DNA of 64,000 nucleotides from contig CM067082.1 in the NCBI GenBank assembly GCA_034008185.1, forward strand, positions 153,533,395-153,597,394, read 5' to 3'. Shown here in pieces: positions 43,901 to 58,900 of the stretch. The translations under genes and the position numbers were made by a program. This DNA is from Gorsachius magnificus. Taxonomy: Eukaryota; Chordata; Aves; Pelecaniformes; Ardeidae. The stretch's first letter is position 1. The number at the start of each line of letters is the position of its first letter. The notes below the pieces were generated by a model. The model was not told the origin of the DNA and made no database searches. It worked only from the letters and a program-made list of their open reading frames with translations.

Positions 43901-46900
43901 TTTTTATTTTCTCATTATTCTACTCTGATTTTGATTGGTAATAAATGAAACTAATTTCCCCAAGTCGAGTCTGTTTTGCCCGTGACAGTAATTGGCAAGT
44001 GATGTCTCCCTGCCCTTATCTCGACCCATGAGCCTTTCATTATGTTTTCTCTCCCCTATCCAGCGGAGGGGAGTGATAGAGTGGCTTTGGTGGGCAGCTG
44101 GTGTCCAGCCAGGGTCAACCCACCACAGAACCCTTGAGTTCATCTATAAAGGTGAACTCCAAATATGAGCTCTGAATCTCCAGATTCATTGATAGTACTT
44201 GGGCATCTAGCTCACCTACAATGCAGACAACCTTTCTTGTCAGCTCCCCAGCCACATGCAAAAGTGCCCGTTCAGATGCCCAGTGTGTCCTGTTGAACTT
44301 CCAGCTTTCCACAAAGAAAGCTCGACTTTACTGGGATACTGTGCCACATATGCCAGACATATGTGGGTGTCTGAGATCTTCTAGGGCATCTCTGATAGTA
44401 CTGAACTTTTAAGTGAATAAATGAAACTTAGGTCTCCAGTGACTGTAATGGGAACTAATACACCACACCTATAGGAAGCTCCTTTATTCAGCTGCATTAA
44501 ATCAGCTGTTTGAATACCACTATAAAGTCTGTGGCTGAATTCCTGAAGTTTGTAAGCTTTGCAGTCTCTCAGCCCCAGCAGCCCCTTTTAAGTTTTCAAA
44601 TATAAAAATATCATGAGCCCAGTCGCATTCAGAAAACCAAATGTATACTATATATGCCAGTCTGCTACATTGCCTTTGGGATAATCCAAAGTGAGGATCT
44701 GTATGCTCTAAGAAGAGTGATAAGCATTAAGAGTAATTGAATAGGCATTCGAGAAAGAAAGAAAACAAGAACACTTGGGAAACAAAGAGGTAGGGTAGAA
44801 AACTGCACACCACGTGGACTGCTTTAATTCTTGCCTTCAACCATGGTTACCTCTAAAGCAAAGCAATTTCAGAGATATTGTATGGAAAAAAAGAGCATGA
44901 TACTTCGTATATAAAAATCCTTCCTTTTGCCAGATGGAGGTGAGATGAGAATGCCAGTGCTGCTGTTTTGATAAAGTTGGATCAATTTTTAAACTTACCA
45001 TGATGTTAGCTGACAGCTCTATGCAGAACTCTTTTTCCTCATTTGGACCTAAGGTGCCACTGGCTGGGGAGACAGCGGCGGAGCAGAAAGCTGCCTGACT
45101 TCCAATAAGCTGCCAAACAGAAAGAACAGACATTCAGTTAACTCTCTTAATTCATTAATACTGATTCTTTCAGATTTTCTCTTCAGATCAAAGAGGACTA
45201 TAAAACCAGTTATTCTAAGGCTTAGGACACTTTCAGATAGCAACACATACGGTTTGTTGAGATGAGGCTTGCACGGTTGACAAGATCCTCATGTTACATT
45301 TATTCCAAATGACTTCAGGTGCCAAACTGAGGCATCTGGGCTGGGAGCAGAGTCACTGTCATCCCTTTCGCAGTCACAAACCTTTCCAGGGTTAAGTCAA
45401 CCTCCCCAATACTGGAGCAGGATCCTACAGGTGCCATATCTCTCTCCACTGACGACAGAGGTGGCTTACAGAGACAATCCTGGTGTTGGCACCTTCCCTA
45501 ATTGACTAAATGCACATGGCATGAATCCAGGGGTTCAGCTTGGTTTCTCACATGCAAACATCAGATACCATGTAAAATCACAGAATCATAGAATCGTTCC
45601 GATTGGCAAAGACCTTTAAGATCATCAAGTCCAACCGTTAACCTAATACTGCTAGTAATCCCACCACTAAACCATGTCCCTAATGCTGTGGATACCCCTC
45701 CTAGGCTCCAGCAGTTCCAAAAAGCTTTCCCATAGGTCCTATACCATCCACATGCTCAGTGAAGATGTCTTGGGCACTTAAAGACATCTCAGAATGCACT
45801 GAATGCAAGGTAGGCATTCAAGTAGGCAACCAAGCTTAACCCTGGATGTCAGAGTAGATCTGAGTGACCAAGGCACTGACAGTAGGATTCAGCTTACAGG
45901 CTAATTAACCTAATTGTATGCACAGTGGGCATCAACACTGCCATTGTGGCCAACAGACATCCAGTTAGCATGTGCTAGAGAGCATTCTGCAGACCAAAGT
46001 AGGTGTCCCTTTTAGGGGAAGCTGAATACTTCTCTGGACTCCTCTGACTGGATAAATGGGGTAGGATTCAGTCACCTAAGCACAGGCACATAGGGTAGCC
46101 AAGCCATACAAGCGTGGCTGGCTGGTGTGACAGGACTTACAAGAGACCACACCTCTTGAGTGATGCCTGGAGGTGAGGAAGAACACCCTGCAGCACCCAC
46201 AAGGGCACCAGACATATATATTCTAGTGACTGACTGCCTGCTCAGATTTCCATTGACTGAAAAGAGAGCTTACAGACCATAGCTTACATACTGACGTGAA
46301 ATTTCGGGGTCCTAATCTGTGAGCTGAATCCCAAGCAGAATGTAAAATTTAAGCAAAATTTAGACATAATTCAAAAGCACCATTGTTTCTTTGCTCTACT
46401 GAATTAAATGCAAACCCTAAATTGCCACAGTACTTTGTTTAATACTCTGGTAGCTTACATCCTGTTTCCCCTCACATCTCTGCCCAGCCATTCTCCCAGG
46501 GATGACCCACAGAAAGTAAGGACATACTAATCTTTTCAAGCATGGTCTCAAGTTGAAGTCCTGCTCATAAGCCAGAAAAGCAGGAATCAGTACTCACAGG
46601 ATGCATCAGAAAAGCTTTTAAGAGTAGTTTGTATTTTGATAGAAATTACAATTTCCATCCCTGCTGATTTCTTTGTCCATTAGAAGCGCATTTACCTTTC
46701 CCCATAAGTATTTTGCTGGCAGCAGTGTCTGGTTAAAAAGTTTGCTGGTTGCTTTGGCAGGAACTCCAGTATACATTTCAGTGAATACCAGATGACTAGA
46801 TATCAGGCACGCTTGGGGGGTCTGAACTTCAACAAAAACAGGAAGATGACTGGAAATAAACACACAGATGGTCTATTGTTACCGCTAATGAAATGTGCTA

Positions 46901-49900
46901 GACATACAACAGAAAGGAAAGAATGATGATTATGTTTATTTAGCAATATTAGTGATTGGATAGTTCATTGATAGGTTACACAACCCCACTCTGAGTTCCT
47001 GCTACATATTTTTGGTTTAGGAGAAAAAACTACCTAAAGTGAAATCACATGTGAATCTCAGGAAAAAACAAAGCAGAACACCACTTTTCCCCCTTACCTT
47101 CCTTCTCCATTTTCTACCTCTAGTTCTAATACTGTCTGGAGACGCTGGCACAGCAATGATGTGAACTGAACTGACACACTGCATGTACCCAAAGCAGGTA
47201 TTTCTCCAGCAGATGGCTGAATGGTAAAGGGAGATACCTAGGAGAGGAGAGAGGAAACAGAAATTTCTTTGACGCCTGCAAAGCAAGTGTAAAATGCTGA
47301 AGCCACACAATCTGCTTAGGACTTGCATGTGTCTAGTTTTACCTCAGACATGCCCTTTCTCTCTGCCCCTGGAGTCCCACCTGGGTTGATTTCAGTAAGC
47401 ACAGTGCTAGCTTTGTGAAAAGCTGGCTAGACAAGGAGGCAGGACTTTGCTTCTGCGGGGAGAGGTAATAAAAAGGCAATGACCTAAGAGAAGGCCAGTA
47501 AGAGCCAAGGGCATAACGGGGATGCCTGTGCTTGGAGTGAGGGGGAATGTGAAGGAGAAGGAGTCAGCAGCAGTAGCAGTGTCCCCTCCCAAGCGGAGGG
47601 GCTGAGCAGCAGCTATAGGCCTTGGGGGGAAGGAAAGGGGGGGGGAGTGGAATCAGAAAGAGCACCAGTGTGGGCTGAGGGGTGGAGAGGTTCAGGAAAG
47701 GAAAGGGGTAGTTCTTACGCGCTTGATTTACGGTCATCACTGGGATATGAATGGGCCCTGGGATGACAAATTAAAGAGATTAAGTCTAAAATCTTTCTGG
47801 GGTTCTGGGAATTGTTGGGAATGGCAGGGGACAAAGGAATAACAGTGAGAAGTAAGAGCTTGAGGACTGCAAGGACAGGGTCTCCTCCAGGGCACCCCTA
47901 TGCCTAATCAGACACTTCTGATTATAATTGTTCTGTCGAAAAAGGGATAGACACACACACACACAACTGTTTTGCAAGGCTGCCATAACCACCATTCAAA
48001 TATTTTCTTTTTTCTATCAACTTTCTCCCAAAGTTGGCAAGATCTCTAGATGATACACAGAAAACAAAGCTCAAGAACTCATGGGGATACAGTAAAACTT
48101 CTCACAGGCTTCCATCTCCTGGCGGTCAATGGAAAGTTCCTGCTTAACAAGCTCCTCTCTCCATTGCAAAACTGACAGTCTGTCCAGAAAAACAGAACAC
48201 CTGAACATGTTTAGACCAATTTTGTCATGAAACAAGTGAACTCAATTCTTTGCATGGGTAATTACGTAAAGAGCCCTACTGGCAGAATTTGGCCTTTCGT
48301 TACAACAAAAAGCACTTACCCCAGAGTCTGGATTTCCTCACTTCCCTTTAATGCAAAACACCAAGGAGAAATTTAACTACAAAGACCACTGTGTGCCATA
48401 AATAATCAAAATAATCATTTTGGTTTGTTTTGGGTTTTTTTTTTAATTTTAGGAATATGTGATGGTCTGCAGATAGCAGCCCTCACTCAATTCTTTGCCA
48501 GCAGTATTATCTCCAAGCTGCTTTAGTTATTTCATATGAAATGGTGGAATGAGCTCTGAAGTGAAAGACTGGAATGGACTGCATTTGACACATCACAGCC
48601 TAGATAATACTAAACAACAGTTTTAGTATTCATTGTGGTAAGAAGTCATTTTGGGAGACACCTGCATGTTTCAAAGCAATTCTTTAAAGCCAAAAGGCCC
48701 AATTCAGTAGGTGCTGAGATTCTTGTCTGAGCTGCTGGTGTGGGTGCATGGGAGGAGTGTTTAGCAGCCTCAGTTCTGATAACATCTTGCCCCCATATTT
48801 AGATCAGCAGCAGATGAAATTGCTGTTATGCAGGAAATACTCCACATCTCTCTGGATCAGGCTGTCAGGGGATTTGTAATAAATGGAAACAGAGAAAAAT
48901 TGCAAAGAAGCATTTAATCTCAAAAGAACTTGCACACTTCTGGAACTATGCAGAACAAGTTTCATAAGAAGTCACAGAAATTAGCACTTTTGATACCTGG
49001 AATGAATATTACATCTCCTAAGCATATGGAAGAAATAGCTCAAGAGGGAGCATAGCCAGGTATAGCTGGGACTCACCTCTTCATTCCTTTCAGCTAGACA
49101 AACTGGGCTTTCTTGCATTCTCCATCGTGCTGGCAGCTGACAAAGATTATTAATCTCCAAGGTTTTTAACACACTCTCACCTTGCTTAATCAAACCTAAC
49201 CGGAGTGATGGAACATCAATACAAAGAAGTGGACCCTAGGACACCAGGAAACGGATATCAGAATGGATATTTCTGCCCAAACTGTCTAATTAAGAAGCAT
49301 ACATTAGCTAAGATTAATGTTCAATTTCACAGAGAACAGCAGAAAGTAAATGCATTGCATGTAATACAGAAAAAATCTTACTGTCCTGGGAGTATCAACA
49401 CCGAGTCAATAGTTCCTAGACAGCAAAAATACCTCCTGTTTGTAACTGCCTCAGATTTGTCAGGCCTTTAAGAGTCAAAAAGCTTTATATGGACAATAGC
49501 CAGGCCCCACACTTAGTCATCCCACAACACTGAATTGTTCCTTACCTTAAAAGCAGCCTCAACATGCAGTACAACAGGCTCTGCACAGTGTTCAATTTTA
49601 CACTGTAGGTTATGGCTGATGCACCCAGGTTTGCTTCCAGTAATTGCCAGTTCAAATTCACAGCATTTATTCATATCTAGAAAAAAAAATTCAGGGTCCT
49701 GTCTCACCATTTTGCAAAGAAACCACCTGCTGTAAGCCTGTTACTGTAAGTCCTGGAACCAAATTAAGTCTCTTGCTGGCTCCAGTGGGCTGGGGATCAG
49801 GTCTTCCTTTGCAGCTTGCATTATAGTGCTCTGTGACTTCTCTCTTCCACTCATACCAGCTAAAATATTTCTGCCATTAACTGATGCTTGCAAGTCACAG

Positions 49901-52900
49901 AAACTTTACCTATGACGCCAGTGTGAGGTACAACTTCCACGATGTCACAGAGAATGATTTTCTCCCATGTGTACTTAATCAGTGATTTGCTGTTATTCCA
50001 CATCTAAAACAATTAAAATCGAGACAATTAGTGCATTTTAACCTTTCACAGCAACAAGCCAATTTGCTGAGAGTACTGAGGCACTGCAAACTAGGTATTG
50101 CAAGTCTTACATCACATACTTTGTAAACTCTAACCATATCCTGATCACCACTAAACATTACGACCTGTTAATATACCTTGAATCTAGCTACAACATACTG
50201 TATGTTCACCTGAATCTTGAAATAACCCAAGGATGGTAAGAGTGGAGAGGCATAGAACTTCATCTAACCTCTGAGTTGAGCAGTACCAACCCAGTGACAT
50301 ACACTAACTACTGTTATTTTAATGATAATGCCGCATCCTCCCTTTCCTTTCTCCTCTGTGATGTAAAACAAGGACAAGAAGAAGTGGGATTCACCTGACT
50401 AGATTTCAGGTGCCTGTAAAACAGGTGCAACATCTGACCTCATCTTCTGGGACTCTCTTTACTGAAAATAAAGCCAATCAGAGAGTGCTGGGAGCAATTC
50501 CTCTGACCTGTTTTAGACTATAGGATGAGTTTAATCACCCCCGGGATGCTGCCAGTGAGATCTCTGAGGGCTATAAGGAAAGGCTAGCGCAGGTAGCTCA
50601 GATGTGGAGATCTATGCTGAAAGCACTATGTTTAGTCAGATTATACAAGTACAATATGTAACACAGTGGCTACCTTCACACAGGTGAAGGTGTTTTCTGA
50701 AACTTAAAGAAAATTCATTAACCATTCTTTCCAAGAACATTGTCATATTTGAAGCCTTTTAAACTTTTACCATGCTTTTTCAAAAACATAACAGACCTTC
50801 TAAACTTAAACTTCAGACCTTTCTTTTGAGAGCAGCTTTTTTTTTTTTTTGGCCAAAGGATCTGTTTGTGAGGGAGATGTAAGCTCTTGAAATCTTTGGC
50901 CTGCTCTTCAGACCTATTCAACCATTATTTTTTCATTACAGCAAATAACTTTGTTCTCTGAAGCACAATTATCTCTAAGCATAGTTCGAATTCTTATCTT
51001 TTTAAGACTAAAAAAACCAATTGGAAACTATGAGGAATGTCATTATGTTATCAGTAAGTGACTTAATTACCTCTACCACACATATAGCTACACTGGACAA
51101 GGAAAGTACAAAATGGCTGCCTTAAGTTGAAAAGAACTTCTAGGAAGAGAAAGCATAAAACTAAATGCTGATTAGCAGTATCTTTAAGAAAAAATGGGAA
51201 GAACATCAACTGGGTAATGTCTTCCTGCCTGGCTCTTGCTAACAGGCCTATTTTTCCCAAGTGAGTCTAAGATCAAAAGGATCCTGATCTATAGTGAAGA
51301 GGACGCTGAGTGAGTGGCCAATTGCAGCAGCAGTCTATCCCATAATGGTCAAACTCAAATTATCAGAACCTGCAGGAAAGAATAAGGTCTAGTAAGCTGT
51401 AGCATATGTGATTTTTGTAGCTTTTCTGTGCTTGCTGTTGTCCTTGGCATGAACAGTGCCTCTGTTATGAAGTAATTTAATCATCCATTGGCTATTCCTC
51501 CTAACTGGAAAACTTCAAAACTACAGGAGTGACAAAATGATAAGCAACAGGTTAGTGACCCAGAAACACGTTTAGAAACGTAAAACTCTGTGGTATCAAA
51601 TTTGAGTGATGAAAAAAAGAACAAAGCCTGCTGCATGGAGTGTAGGGCTATGGAGGCTTGCTAGGGGATTTTAGGACAGACCCTCCTGGAGTCACAGCCT
51701 CCTTTAAAATATTTAAGAAAATCTATAATAACATGGATTGTCTGATATCTTCTAATAACTTCTATGACATCCAGTGACACAAAGCGCTTGATAACAATGA
51801 AGTCAAAAGCAAACAAACCTTAAAAGTTTTTCTGACATTTACACCAATAAAGTTTTCTCCAGGGATGATAATGGCGTATGGTTCAAGAAGAAGATGAAAT
51901 GGTTCTGTTGATCCTTTAACTTCTATTTCCAATGCTATTACATCCTCTGATTTGTATTCTGGGATGTTTTGAAGCATCCCCTCTTTTACTAACCTTTGGG
52001 AGGAAATACAATAGAATTATTAAACATCTTAAACTGGTGTTTAAACTGGATCCCATCTTTTAATTGCCAGATCAAAACTGAAAATCATCAAGAATATCTC
52101 AACTACAGACTGCCCATGTGCAGTTACACAACTAAAAACTAGAAAAAATACAGTAGTTCTTCAATGTACTCTAGTCACCCCAGTCTGTTCACGAACAAGT
52201 ATGTAACCCATAGACTGCTGTGACAAACAGTTATAACAGGAAAGCCTGCTGGAAATCCCAGCAGAAAGCTGGGAAATGGACAGACAAAATGACAGTATTA
52301 TCTTTTCCCAAGAGAGGTGCAGCCCTAGTTAGGGCTAAGGCTTGTGTTCAGCCATGAGGGAAGATCACAGAGACGCTCTTTGTACCACTATTAGTTGTGC
52401 AGATAAAATCCTTTAGAATTGTCAGTCCATCATCACCAGAAAGATGAAGAACTACACTAACTTAATGCAATAGCATAGCTAAGATGTGGCTACGTGTCTT
52501 ACCAGGAAATACTGTTTCTCAGCTTACCAAGGTGATTCTGGGATGTCCCTCAGTACCATCTGAATCACGCTGTGGTAATTCTTCAGCTACACACATGAAG
52601 AAGGAGAGGATTTTAATGTCAAGTAATCAGTTATGTTGAGGGTTAAAAAAAAAAAAGATGAAAAAGTAGTTTACATTTAAAGGATGAACGATCATCATCG
52701 TAGTACTAAGCTCTGATAAACAATATTAAAACTTTGGAGCTACTAAAAGAAAACATGTTTGACTGCAAAATATTAAGCCAGATTCTGATCTCATAGTGTA
52801 TGTTTCCAAGCAAAATATTCATTTTTGACATGCCTGTTATTATTTCCCTAGTATATTGCGTACTACACACAAGCATCTGCAAAGGCTCCCTAAATCAAGA

Positions 52901-55900
52901 TCAGCATTGCTGTACTAACTTAAAGTTTCTTCTAACCGCTCCAGGGTATTTAGCTTCATTGACCATCAATCTGATTTTAAGTAAGAAACACTACTTTTCC
53001 ATCATGGGAAAAGAGGATGCCATCTGTATTCTAACGGGATAAAAAAGGAAACACAGAAGCAGGCCTTAAACTTGAAGGGCTTTGCAAAAAATTCATTTTT
53101 TTTGTAGAGAGATATTAAGTGTATATGTTAATTCAATATAATTTTGTTAATGAAATAAAATCTTTAAAATATCATTAATGTATTTTTCTATTAACTAAAG
53201 TATTTTAAAAACCCAGCTAGTTTATCTTCCATACTTATTTGAGGTATTCCTGCATCTGTCAATCACCACAGCGTGGGATATTCCCACTCTTGGGCTTACT
53301 TTGGATTGAGTTTCTTTAAATACAGTGAGCTCATGCTCCTTATTTACGCAGACAGCAGAGCAGAAATTAAGACAACAGTCACTGGTACAGCTGCATTCAA
53401 ACATCCTTGTACCTCTCTTTACCCACAGCTGCATACTATCATTTCTCTGCCAAAGGCCACTACTACCCCCTTAATTTATCACACAGCTGTTCATAGGATC
53501 CATTTTGGCCCGAAAAAGCTACAGTTGGAAACAGTTTAAATAATTATTGTTTTCTAACTAAACTGGTTTAGGCTGCAGTAGGTATGGGGTACATTCCCAA
53601 AGGAGCTCACTCAGGAGATGGGAAGGGTCAGGAGATTGTGGAAGAGCTGGTAATGTGAGAGTGGTAACTTTACCAGCCAGCACAGCTGCAGCTATGAGGA
53701 TGTGTCCACAGTTTCAGTGTAAAATTAATTATGTCCAATCAGTACCAATAATGACATGAGAGCAGAAACTGCTTCATATTTTGCAGTCAAAACATGTTTT
53801 AATAACTTTCTACGTTTTGAACACTGTGTATCAGAGCATAGTACCAGCTAATTAAATTTAATTCAGAAGGATGCACAGCAAGGATCTTATGACTTGCATA
53901 AAAATACACAGCTGGAGTTTGTAGATAGGAAGGAATCACACGCCATACCTCCCGTGGAGTGTAAGTGAGAACAAACTCATGATCAGCACAGGGAAGCAAA
54001 ACCCCCTGCTCAGGATTTAGGGAGAAGGCTGACTCTGTGTCTCGATTGTATTTGAGCTTCATAAAGTCTGCAGTTTCTTCCGGTATTAATGGTTTCAGAT
54101 TAGGCTTTAGTATCTGCCAGTAGAATGGAAGTTCTATGTGGCTGCAAAGAGATCAATAAACAACAAAAAGCTATGATTAAAAAATATAGGTATTTTTTAG
54201 TAAAATATTGGGAGATAATTTTCAGTTCCTTTTTCCATGTAGGGAATTCCTCCTTAAAAATCACAGGGGTTAGACTTACTAGTCTTTGTGAGCTACAAAG
54301 CTGATGAGAGCATAGAGTTGCAGTATATAAATTGTGCAAAGAACATGTTAATATATGGAAGTAAACTATATAAATGTGCAAGATATGTTAACACTTTCTT
54401 GCCTTATTTAACTTGTCATGTAATGCAACTTCTAGGCAACTCTACCATTCTTCTTTCAAGACTCTGAGATCAACAGGACAAGTCCTGCTGATATCAGTAT
54501 GTTTGCATTGGATCACTGCTGATGATCTACATAACATTCTGAATTTAATCCAAGTGCAAGCTGTGGTCTTTAACAAAACAAGAAATGCAGGGGCTCCAGC
54601 TAAGATTACAGCAATGGCTCTGCAATATTCTTCTTAATCCAGAAAAGGTTGCTTAAATGGGTTGCTTCAGCAGAAGTGTATTCCATGGAATGTGTCCATG
54701 GGTTTTAAAACCTTACTCATACTGGCCTCAGAAACTTTGCCTCACTAAGGGGAAGAAGGGCACTGGAATTTCAAAGTGAGTATCAATGACATAAAACTGA
54801 AAATGTACAATTTCTTGTATCACTTTCTATAGCAGTAGAAAGTTTTCTCTTTCCTGCTTCTGTGGAGTTCAGTCCTAGCTTGTCCAGCTTTGTTTCATAC
54901 AAATGTTGACACCAGATCTGCAGGGACTGCTGTTGTGATTATAACACAGAGAAAATGTGGAAAAAGGCATAGTCAAATCCTTCGTCAGTTTACAGTATCC
55001 AGTTCACTGAATCACACTTTCTGTACCCAAACAGCATTCTGTTCTGGCATTATGCATGTGTGGTTTCCAGGCCACAAACCAAACTTCCAGAAATTCATCG
55101 TAGCAAGTAGCAATTTACATGAATGTATCTAAAACCAGCACAGACCTCCTCACTGCTTTGATGTTCTGCAGCCTCTAACTACTGCAGTCATGCATGTCAG
55201 TGTACTTCTATTATTGTCCAACTGACTTTGATCAAAATCAGGATTCCACTATGTTCAGTACAATGTAATTGCACGTAGGGACATATTCCGTGACTTCAAA
55301 TAGAGTTTATATTTAGGACTCAATAGTAGGATCATAGGAAAGTTTTAAAATGAGCTTGCTAGTTTGGGCTCCCATTTTAATCAGTGGAGATGCAGTGGAG
55401 TCCAGGATGTGTTATGTCTTGTTCTATGGGAGATGTTCCTGGCCAGCAGGTCGAGGGAGGTGATTCTGCCCCTCTGCTCCGCTCTGGTGAGACCTCACCT
55501 GGAGCCCTGCGTCCAGCTCTGGAGCCCTCAGCACAAGAAGGACATGGAACTGTTGGAGCGGGGCCAGGGGAGGGCTACTAAAATGACCCAAGGGCTGGAG
55601 CCCCTCTCCTATGAGGACAGGCTGAGGGAGTTGGGGTTGTTCAGCCTGGAGAAGAGAAGGCTGCGGGGAGACCTGATTGCAGCCTTTCAGTAAAGGGAGC
55701 CTATAGGAAAGATGGGGACAATCTTCTGAGCAGGGCCAGCTGTGACAGGACAAGGGGTAAAGGTTTTAAACTGAAGCAGGGTAGTTTTAGACTGGATGTA
55801 AGGAAGAAATTCTTTACAATGAGGGTAGTGAAACACTGGAACAGGTTGCCCAGAGAGGTGGTGGAGGCCCCATCCCTGGAAGCATTCAAGACCAGGTTGG

Positions 55901-58900
55901 ATGGGGCTCTGAGCAACCTGATCTGGTTAGCGGTGTCCCTGCTCCCTGCAGGGGGTTGGGCTGGGTGACCTCTAGGGGTCCCTTCCAACCCAAAACATTC
56001 TATGATTCTATGATTCTATGTCTACAGTCAGAATTGCATCCTTAAAAGCATCTATTTCCCTGCACTATGAAAGGAAAAGAGTATTGGGTACTTAGCTCAG
56101 TTGCACAAGTATACGTTGTAAGCATGCAAAGTTAGAGAAATCCTATCTGGATGACCCTGTTAAATATTTCCTCCAAACACCCATATTTATGAATCTTTTG
56201 CAGTTTTAGTTTTATCTATACTGAGGCAAATATATTGACCTTGGCAGTGTATGAACCAAATGGTATGGCTAATGGTTGCCATAACATTTCATCTATACAT
56301 AATGTTCTTGCTCTTACAAGCATATCTTTGAACTTTAATTACTAAACAACTGAGCAAAATGGAGCGAGATTTCTGCACAAAGTTTATCAAGTGCATGAAG
56401 GTTTCTCCAGCTTGAGAGACAAATGAGATCCCTAACAGTATGTTCAGACTGCAGAGCATTGCTCTATTAATAGTAGCTACGTACGTAGAGTTTCTTATAA
56501 CCAATTTCTTCTCCTCGGTGGCATGTGGGTTTTGGGGATCAAATCGTATGAGATGCTGTGCTGTTACATCAGTAACTTCACCAGGTTCAGGTTTGCTTTC
56601 TGCACCTGTGACGGACAAAAGCTCCAGAGCTATCAGCTGTCCAACCCCTTGAAGAAAAAAGGAGGTATTACTGTTTACCATCTGGCTGTTAACATTGTTC
56701 CCATTACTCATTAACAGCAAATGCCAGCAATGGCCATTACTGACTATATCTGGTGTTTCCTCGAGGCTCAGAACTCCAATGTGTTAATTGTACAATATTG
56801 TCCTGATGTTCTTTGTTCAACAATATATATCAATAGAGATCTTCTCTTCATGAATTTAACAGATTTGGATTTCAGGACCACAACCTCAGCTCACTTACAT
56901 CAGCACTGTTCACTGAAGTGAGCAGAATGTTTGCAATGGTTGATAATGTGGCTTCCAGATGTTTTGAGCAGTATATTAAAATAAAAATAAGCAGCAAATG
57001 CACTATTAAAAAATTCCAAAAGAGATATCTGTAATAAAGCGACTAAATAGACTACAAATCAAGCCTCATGTTATAGCACTCACAGTTACATTACAGGACA
57101 AGAACTAACATCTACAGGAATTTCAACTGCTTTCATTACCTAATAGAAAGACTGCCTCTCTCTTCTGTATACCCTAATCTAAGATGTGCCCCAAACTTGC
57201 TTCACACCCAAATGTATTTCTGCCCAGTTAAAGCTGATGTTTTATAGTTTGTCATCTTATCTTATTGATACAAAAGCTTAAGAAATTAATTGCACCTGAC
57301 TACAGGTGTTCTGTTCTGCTACTTGATGACATGTTTGGAGTTTTGGCTACAGTGGTTAAGAGCTCAGTGCTTTTTGAATCCCCTGTATTTCACGCACTGG
57401 GAGGGAGTAATAATAATAATAATAATTTTTAGCATTTGACACCATTGGCAGACAAAGTATTTGCTTAATCCAATGACATAAAATCTTTTCATTACTTCAA
57501 GCCACCAACCACCACTCACATTATTTGAATATCTACAGTGTTAGCAACATGATCTCTGAAAGGTGTTAGAAACAAACCTGTGACCGTAACATCATTGACT
57601 TGGCAATTGTCACAAACAATGGTGTATGTTTGCTGTGAGACTTCCGGAAAAGAAGGGAAAAACATTACCTGAAAGAGAGAAGTGGGATAGCAGTGTCTGT
57701 AGCTGATTTCTCTCCAGGAATTAATAAACTTCAATTCATAAATTCTCACTAAAGAACAGTTCTAGTGACTAATAATTAAATCTTACACTTGCAGGAAACA
57801 GACAGTGTCACATTCCATTACTACAGACCAGAAAAAAATAGGTGTTTTCTGGGTCACTAAACTTACATGTGTGTATCTGGATGGTCACCAGAGGCTGCCT
57901 TTGTAGCCACTGGAGATGCGGGCAGTCTGCTGGGTCAATTGTATGAATTGCACCCTCAGAACTGAATCTGCGCTCAGTCACTTACTGAGCAACGCCACCA
58001 CTGCCTGTGTGACCAGGGCAGCTGCTGTGTGCCTTCCCTGAGCTCCACCCCAGCAAAAATGTTTCAGGGGCCAAAACCTTTGGCTGTGTAATGTGCACCA
58101 TGGTTATTCCACATCTTATCCATTACCGCCTGCAAACCCAACCTATGCTAAATCCATCACCTCTTTCTCTCCCACATGTGCCTGGCCCTGCTGAAGCAAT
58201 GCACCTGGGGAGACATAAAGGAGGAGAAATGTTTCTCCTTCATCCACACCTGCCCGATTCATTCCTCTTATCAACAGCCAGGAGGTAGTGGAGAAAAGAA
58301 GGGCTGGAAGGTAGCCATGCTCTTCATATCACTCTCCCTCTCCCCATAGTGATGCTGTAATAAAATGTGGCCCACATCAGAGAAAGCAGTGGTGGCAACC
58401 AGTAGTGCACACCTACTGGAGGATCTTTTTCAGGAAAGAGCACATTATAAGTGAAGGATTTGTACCTGCTGCTCTACAACAAAAGATTTCTTTTCCCAAA
58501 ATGTTCTTTTTTTTTTTTAAGGAAGCTCAGAAAGGAGAAGTTTCTTGGATTTGATGCCCCAGCTGGAGTGAAATAAGGACTCCTGGGTTCTCAGATTCCT
58601 GTTTTCTCTAACAGGATTCCTTGTGTGGGGAAAATCTGATTGGTCTCTGAGTGGCTAAGCAAGACCTGGAAGTTGCAACGAAAGACTTGCCAGTAAAACT
58701 TACAACTGCAATTCTTCCAGCATAATTGCACAAAAGGATTTGAGCATTTTTGCTCACACAGATGCAAATTTGCAAGGTCTAGCCAAGATCTTCTACAATG
58801 ATCTTGCTTGCTAATGTATTTAGTAAAATACAAAAACTTTTGTCCAAAAATACAAAAAATTCTATAGCAGTTGGTACTAACCTCTACTGTTGTACTCTGC

